NCBI GenBank assembly: GCA_019454045.1 | Contig: SKCR01033662.1 | Span: forward strand, 143,604-207,603 | DNA length: 64,000 bases | Reading direction: 5' to 3' | Source of the DNA: Zanthoxylum bungeanum | Taxonomy: Eukaryota > Streptophyta > Magnoliopsida > Sapindales > Rutaceae | Shown here: piece after piece, positions 58,431 through 64,000 of the stretch | Numbering within the stretch: the stretch's first letter is position 1 | How the letters are laid out: each line of letters opens with the position of its first letter | The notes under the pieces: model-generated | Told to the model about the DNA's origin: nothing | Seen by the model: only the letters and a program-made list of their open reading frames with translations | The model's database searches: none | Made by a program: the position numbers and the translations under genes

Positions 58431-60656
58431 TTGAAAGAGAGTACTCTTTCCAGCCATAACCCTGGGGTGGTGTTCTTTTGTGAAACCAAAATGGTGGTTA
58501 AGCAATTGAAGACGATTAAGTTTCGGTTAGGGTTTGATGGTTGTTTTGTTGTGGACAGAATGGGCATAGGAGGTGGTTTAGTCCTTCTGTGGCATAATCA
58601 TTGTGATGCGAGGATCGTTTCTTTTAGTAGCCACCACATAGACGTTATTCTTAACTCTCAAGATGGTAGTAAATGGCGTTTTACAGGAATTTACGGACAC
58701 CCGAAAAGTGATCAAAAAGTGCATACATGGAAGCTCTTGAAAAGATTGGCCCCATGTTTTGATCTCTCATGGCTGTGTGAGGGATATTTCAATGAGATTC
58801 TAACGTTGGAGGAGAAACGAGTATGGGATGATAAAAACAGTAAGCTGATGACTGAATTTAGAGAAACCACTGAAGAATGTGATTTATGGGATCTAGGATC
58901 CCATGTGTACCCTTTTACTTGGTCGAATAGAAGGTTCGGGAACAATCTAATTGATGAAAGACTTGACAGGTTCTTTGCAAACTCAAAGTGGAGAAACTTG
59001 AATTACAGACTTGATGCCCGAAATTTAGAACACTGGAGATCGGACCATTGTCCTATTCTGTTAGAGATCAAGAGCAAGAGTTGGGAAAATCTCTTGGGGC
59101 AAAGAAGAGAAAGAAGATTTCTATATGAAGAAATGTGGAACTCATACGAGCAATGTACCCAGATTATCAAAGCGTACTGGGATGAAGGGAAGGAACAACT
59201 AGTACAACAACTGATTCAAAGCTTTTCCAGAAAGGTAAATATGACCCAAGATTCTTTGAAACAATGGAGTACTAACGAGTTTAGCAACAGAAAAAAGAAA
59301 ATGAGAAGGCTGCTAAAGGATCTGGAGTGGAATCACCTTACTAGAGAAATACCTTACTAGAGAAACAAATAGAGTTAATGCTCCAAGAAGAGGAGATTTA
59401 CTGGAAACAAAGATCAAAGGTTTCATAGCTTAGGGCAGGCGATAGAAATACAAAGTTCTTTCATGCTCAAGCATCGGTGAGGAGACGGTGTAACGAGATC
59501 AAAAGCTTAACTGAAAGACATGGGAATTGGGTGGAGGATGAGAGTCAAATTGAAGGTATCATTTGCAGTTACTTTGAAGAACTCTTTAGCTTTACTGACC
59601 CTACAGATGAAGCAATGAGCGCGGAACTCAGGGGGATGAGTAAGAAGATTACTGCCGAAATGGATACCATACTGAACCAACCCTTCACAGCAGAGCATGT
59701 AAAGGAAGCATTGAGCGGTATGCACCCAACCAAGGCACCAGGACCGGACGGGCTACCTGCAATATTCTTTCAGAAACACTGGCCCTCTGTTGGCAAACAA
59801 GTTACTGCAACATGTCTATATTCCCTTAACCAACTCACAGACATATCCTCTATTAACCATACTCTTTCAGTTCTTATCCCAAAGGTTGAGAATCCTAAAA
59901 ATATCACATCTTTCAGACCCATAAGCTTGTACAATGTGGTATAAAAGATCATAGCAAAGTGCATAGCCAACAGATTGAAGTGTGTTCTTAAGGACATCAT
60001 CTCAGAAAACCAAAGTGCCTTTGTTTCTAATAGACTAATTACGGATAACATCATCATTGGGTATGAATGTCTGCATAAACTGAGAAAGATGAAGAAGGGA
60101 AGGACGGGGACAGTGGCGCTGAAACTTGACATTAGTAAGGCCTACGACAGAATTGAATGAGGCTTTGTGAGTAGAGTCCTAGAAATGATAGGTATCCCCT
60201 CACACCTCCGATGCTTAATATGGAACTGCATTTCTACCCATTCCTTCTCAATAGTGCTCAACGGCAAAGTAAAGGGATCTATTCAACCCAATGGAGGCTT
60301 AAGACAAGGATGTCATCTCTCATCTACTTCTTTATTCTTTGCACTGAAGCTTTTTCCGGGTTACTTCACAAGGCAGAACGAGATAAAGAGATAGTGGGCC
60401 TCAAATTCAGCAAGACATTGTCGGTTTCACATCTATTCTTCGTAGACGATAGTTTGGTATTTTCCAAGGTATCGGTGATGGAGTACAGCAAGTTAAAAAA
60501 TGTTTGAAGCATATGCGACTGCCTCAGGACAAATCTTTAACTTTGAGAAATCTGCGATGATATTCAGCCCCAACACGAATGATAACACAATGGAGAGAAT
60601 CAATGACATCTTTCATCTCAATACCGTACCAACTCATGAGAAGTAGCTAGGCCTTC
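58431..60656 (+). pseudogene. LINE ORF2, endonuclease and reverse transcriptase (broken)
   Basis: 58431-59360 is the AP-type endonuclease (VVFFCETK with the catalytic Glu, WRFTGIYGHP, FTWSNRR, DERLDRFF, WRSDHCPIL with Asp-His). A stop at 59358 ends the first block. RT follows: PTKAPGPDGLPAIFF, SFRPISLYNVV, LKLDISKAYDR (first catalytic Asp), LRQGC, and FVDDS (catalytic Asp pair, in a shifted frame near 60440). TAA at 59942 and TGA at 60159 replace sense codons. It nicked target DNA and copied its own RNA; it is inactive now. Confidence 0.9.
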
Positions 60657-62445
60657 ACTCTTTGATTGGGAGGAACAATAAGGGGAGCTATTCAGAGCTA
60701 AAGCTGAGAGTGATCAACAAGTTGTCAGGCTGGCAGAACCGTTCCTTCTCATGTGGCGGGAAAGAAGTGCTGATTAAGGCTGTTGCACAGGCAATACCAA
60801 CATATGCCATGAGTGTGTTTAAGATCCCAGTGGGTGTGTGTGATGAGATTCAGAAGAAACTTAATTCATTCTGGTGGGGGTCCGATAGCTTGCAGAAGAA
60901 GATACATTGGACGAGCTGGCAGAAACTGTGTAAATCCAAAGATAATGAGGGGATAGGTTTTCGGTGGTTCGAAGCCTTCAACCAAGCATTACTAGCTAAG
61001 CAATAGTGGAGAATCCTGACTCAACCGAATTCACTTATGGCCTTCATCCTCAAAGCCAGATATTTCAAAAAATCGAGCTTCATCTCTGCCAATGTGGGGC
61101 ACAATCCCAGTTTCATCTGGAGAAGCATAGTTTGGGGCCGAGAGAGATTAAGAAAAGGGATCCGATGGAGAATATGTGATGGGAGCAAGGCTTTGGTGTA
61201 TGAGTGTAATTGGATACCAAGAGACAACAACCTACAACTACTATCAGCACATTCCCTCCCACTGGACACCAAAGTCGCGTACCTTATCTTGGGCACTAAC
61301 AAATGGAATGAAGGACTAATCAAGCAACATTTCTTGGAGGTGGATACTCAAGACATATTGAGCCTTCGGCTGCCTAGGGAACCCGTGAAGACCAGATATG
61401 TTGGCATTTTGATAAAAGGGGAAAGTTCTCAGTGAAATCATCATACCATTTATCCAGTAAAAAGTTAGAGGGGGCAGAATCTGCAGGTCCATCATCAGAA
61501 GGCAAGCTTTGGGGGAGAATATGAAGGCTTAACTTACCTCCAAAAATCAAAGTGTTCCTCTGGAAAAGCATATCAGGGCTGCTCCCAACAGCCAGCAACC
61601 TGGTGAAACGAAGAGTACTACAAGAGGCCAATTGTCCAAGGTATCATATGATAGTGGAAACTACTGAACATGCCCTCTTCCATTACAAGACATCTAGGGA
61701 CTTCTGGAAAAATTCTCACTTTGAAGCCTTCCTTTCGGCAAGAGGTAAGGGAGCATTGGCGAGTGTAATACTATAACTTCTTAATAAGCACACCTCCAGC
61801 GAAGTGGAAAAATTTATCTGTTTGGACTGAGAGGAATAACTCTATTTTTAGTGGTCAAGCCATGGACTGGAGACACATTCTAGCGAGAGCTGAAGCCGTT
61901 CATAGCTCCTACGAGGTAGTCAAGACCCTGGATGCGAATGAGACGTCTTACACTCAGGATAGGCCTGCGCAAATATGGACCCCTCCTCCTAAAGATTGAT
62001 AAAAGTTAATGTGGATGCTGCGTTTAGCGGAGATAGGAAGAAGACAGGATTAGGTGTAATCATTCAGGACCACAATCATTCGGTGATCTCGGTAGCAACA
62101 AAGGTTATCTCCTCTAACGGAGATGTGGAAGAAGCAGAAGTTAGGGCCATCCTTTTCGGTCTACATATAGTATTGGAAGCTAAGCAATCGACCTCCATTA
62201 GCTTGGAATCAAATGCGTTAAATGTGGTTAACCTTATTCTTGGCAAGGGGAATAGCCTCAAGGAAATCGGGTGGGTGATAGACGATGTACTTACTGTCTC
62301 TCGTTCCTTGAACATGATTAAGTTCCAGTTTCGCCCAAGATCTTGTAATGAGATTGAGTATAATTTAGCTAAGTTACCATGTAATACTCTTGTATCGGAT
62401 TTTTGGCATGAGAACTTTCCATCATGTATTAGTTGTATTCTGTAA
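60657..62445 (+). pseudogene. LINE ORF2, C-terminal zinc-binding region and RNase H
   Basis: 60662-61006 is the segment after RT (LSGWQNRSFSCGGKEVLIKA; FWWGSD). 61552-61776 is a zf-RVT-like zinc-binding block (FLWKSISGLLPTASNLVKRR). 61996-62445 is RNase H (VNVDAAFSGDRKKTGLGVII; EEAEVRAILFGL), in the same family as the fragment at 23379-23993. Several stops and shifts separate the pieces. Confidence 0.88.
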
Positions 62446-62585
62446 CATTGGTTTTTCTAATATAATTTCCAATTTTCAAAAAAAAAAAAAAAAACTATAA
62501 AGCATGACGTTTCAGGCACCCAAATTGATTAAAACTTCGCTACAACACCTCCCAAAAAATTTCCAGTCCCAATTTTATTGGCTTC

Positions 62586-63265
62586 TCATTCATCAGTAGA
62601 ATATCTTGAAGTCCAATACTTATTGATTTCCTCAACTGTTCTTTCGGGGATTCTTCCAGCAATTAGCGACCACCTAATGAATAACACAACTTTAGTATTT
62701 GCTAAAAAAAAAAAATCAAAGGACTAATAATTTGTAAAATCCCACCTTGCTTTGGGACTGCGCCTATAGATATACTTATAAGTAGTTTTTTTTTTTATAT
62801 ATTATAGTTTAATTTAATGGCAATATTATTCATTTTCCACTCATGTGAGCAAAATTCGAACCTCTCTCTTATATTCACTAAATAGATTTTATCAACTGAA
62901 CTAATTGACAGCCACACGTACACTTATAAATTGTTGATCATATTTAATTAACAAGAGATTTTTTGGTGGACTAAATCTGTACCATAAATAAAATTTTGGA
63001 AAAAGCTGACCAGGCCCAATGGGTGGCCTAATCATCCTAAACTTCTAAAAAATGAATAATATCATGATAGTGGGCCGAGTCACTACATAATTAATGGAAG
63101 TAAACAAAAACAAGAAAAAGGAAAACCCCACCTCTTACCAACAAGATTGTACATCCTAATTATCAATGTTTCCTCATCCTCAGAAAATTCAAGCTTATAG
63201 TCTTGATGTAATTCCTTATCTTCTGAAAATTCAAGCTTATAATCTTTGATTGGATTGTGATGCAT
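62586..63265 (-). CDS. Single-repeat R3-MYB protein, two exons (73 aa; CAPRICE/TRIPTYCHON/ETC-like)
   Basis: Family members compete with R2R3-MYBs for bHLH partners and repress trichome, root-hair or pigment programmes. Exon 1 is 63265-63132 and exon 2 is 62673-62586. The intron (62674-63131) has donor AAGAG/GTGGGG and acceptor ATTAG/GTGG and splits the R-W codon pair of the R3 repeat, the conserved place in this family. Exon 1 encodes EETLIIRMYNLVGK, and exon 2 continues WSLIAGRIPERTVEEINKYW and ends TSRYSTDE. The bHLH-binding pattern L-x2-R-x3-L-x6-L-x3-R is complete; the leading acidic residue is Thr. No transactivation domain exists. Exon 1 repeats DYKLEFSED (42-bp tandem duplication), and GR is ER in helix 3. 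The reading is uninterrupted, so it is probably a working gene. An extra upstream exon cannot be excluded. Confidence 0.9.
63177..63252 (-). repeat. 42-bp tandem duplication in the R3-MYB first exon
   Basis: TATAAGCTTGAATTTTC followed by (A/T)GA(A/G)GAT(A/G)AGGAA occurs twice, 42 bp apart, so the frame is kept and DYKLEFSED(K/E)E is encoded twice. Confidence 0.92.
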
Positions 63266-64000
63266 ACCAATACTTGAAATTGATCAAAAATGAAAATTCG
63301 ATTATGTTCTGACCCTAGACACTTATGATGGATTAGGTGTAAATAGCGGAATCATAAAACAACTCTATTTAGGACAAGTATAGGGTAGAGTTTCTATGGT
63401 TAAGTCTAAACATCATAATTTTAATCAATGATCACAATCTCAATCAAAGTAATAATTAAAAAGTAAAAAGTAAATAAGCAATCAATATAATCAACAGAAA
63501 GATTTATTGACGGGTGGAAAATTCTTTATAGAGAAAAACCACCTGGTATAGGCTACTACCCGAATTCATTATATAGAGAAAACTTACAGTGATGGTTAAA
63601 TGACATATGGCAATAACTTTACAGACTCAAATACCTCTAATGTAATAACCCAAAGAACTTCATGAGCCTGCACCAATCAGTCTTGTTCAGAACCTCTAAA
63701 CTCTCTAAGTGAATCAAGTCTGCGAAATCGCGATGTCGGAACTCTGATTACCAATCACCACCTTAGAATTTGGAAGGTTTAGGGTATTGGCTAGGATTGT
63801 GCTTGTGTTGATGGTTATCAAGGAAGAAACTCACCTAAAGAAAGAAGACATGAGATTCAATAAGTTTTCAAGGTGATTTCTCAAAAAGTATGAAAAAAAG
63901 ATATGGAGGCTCTAAATATTGTGTTTCCAACAAGGATAAAGTGGATAAGTTTTTATTTAAATAGGTAGGGTTTTTCTAGTCCTAAAAAGTCTTGAAAATG
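63266..64000. other. Upstream region of the R3-MYB gene
   Basis: AT-rich noncoding DNA containing the presumed promoter. No TATA box at a usual distance stands out and no ORF is supported. Confidence 0.5.

Larger units (their letters stand above)
58418..62491 (+). mobile_element. 5'-truncated L1-type LINE with 16-bp target duplication
   Basis: AAACTATAAAACATGA (58402-58417) and AAACTATAAAGCATGA (62492-62507) flank the element with one difference. It starts inside the endonuclease (reading ...RALKESTLSSHNPGVVFF), so its 5' end and ORF1 were lost at insertion. It ends in a poly(A) of ~16 bases at 62478-62493. It has endonuclease, RT, zinc-finger and RNase H domains in the usual L1 order, with several stops. 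It lies ~80 bp past the R3-MYB stop codon. Confidence 0.92.

Noticed and set aside
1..64000. CRISPR arrays, rRNA and tRNA genes
   Set aside because: None seen. The tRNA-Asp-like stretch at 37273-37291 is only a primer-binding site, with no cloverleaf around it.

Overview
The window is plant nuclear DNA, from a eudicot judging by a plant-type isocitrate lyase, a CAPRICE/TRIPTYCHON-like single-repeat MYB, and Ty1-copia, Athila/Tat-like Ty3-gypsy, L1-type LINE, MULE and hAT-MITE remains. It is mostly a nest of transposons with two host genes. Species cannot be read from the sequence.

Layout. 1-21430: an old Ty1-copia element with ~2 kb LTRs (called D here; its 5' LTR lies left of the window) has been split by a younger relative. 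The intrusion reads LTR - short mosaic internal piece - LTR - internal region - LTR (2976-16764). Inside that younger element sits a 2.1 kb solo LTR of an Athila/Tat-like family with a perfect 5-bp target duplication (10873-13006). D's own 3' LTR (19068-21430) carries a 451-bp hAT-type MITE with a perfect 8-bp target duplication. 21431-24700 holds LTR-like noncoding DNA, a LINE RNase H fragment with a poly(A) tail and a foldback element.

24790-27229 (minus strand): an intact three-exon isocitrate lyase gene (575 aa, C-terminal ARM peroxisomal signal), the glyoxylate-cycle enzyme, with a TATA box near 27328. 27340-30312 is AT-rich intergenic DNA.

30313-42337 (minus strand): a decayed copia element, split by a complete non-autonomous Athila/Tat-like element at 31410-39417 (target duplication GTATG, tRNA-Asp primer site, ~2.1 kb LTRs). 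This element has no reverse transcriptase or integrase. Between a gag-like ORF and its 3' LTR it carries an intronless LONELY GUY (LOG) cytokinin-activating-enzyme-like gene on the sense strand. I regard this as the most interesting object here. The LOG copy has one in-frame TGA exactly where the family has its catalytic arginine, and it ends in a KRRR cluster plus an EAR-like LDLNL tail.

42338-64000: a deleted copia element with an unrecognised leader ORF (44290-49406, target duplication ATAAC); an internally deleted MULE with ~365-bp inverted repeats (50032-57820) whose SWIM zinc finger is split by a young, nearly complete copia element (50921-57146); a 5'-truncated L1-type LINE (58418-62491, 16-bp target duplication); and, only about 80 bp beyond the LINE, a small two-exon R3-MYB gene (62586-63265, minus strand) of the trichome/root-hair patterning type. 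Its opening R3 residues are partly duplicated.

The nesting gives a relative order: D, then the younger copia, then the solo LTR; old copia, then the LOG element; MULE, then the young copia. Identity estimates are by eye.
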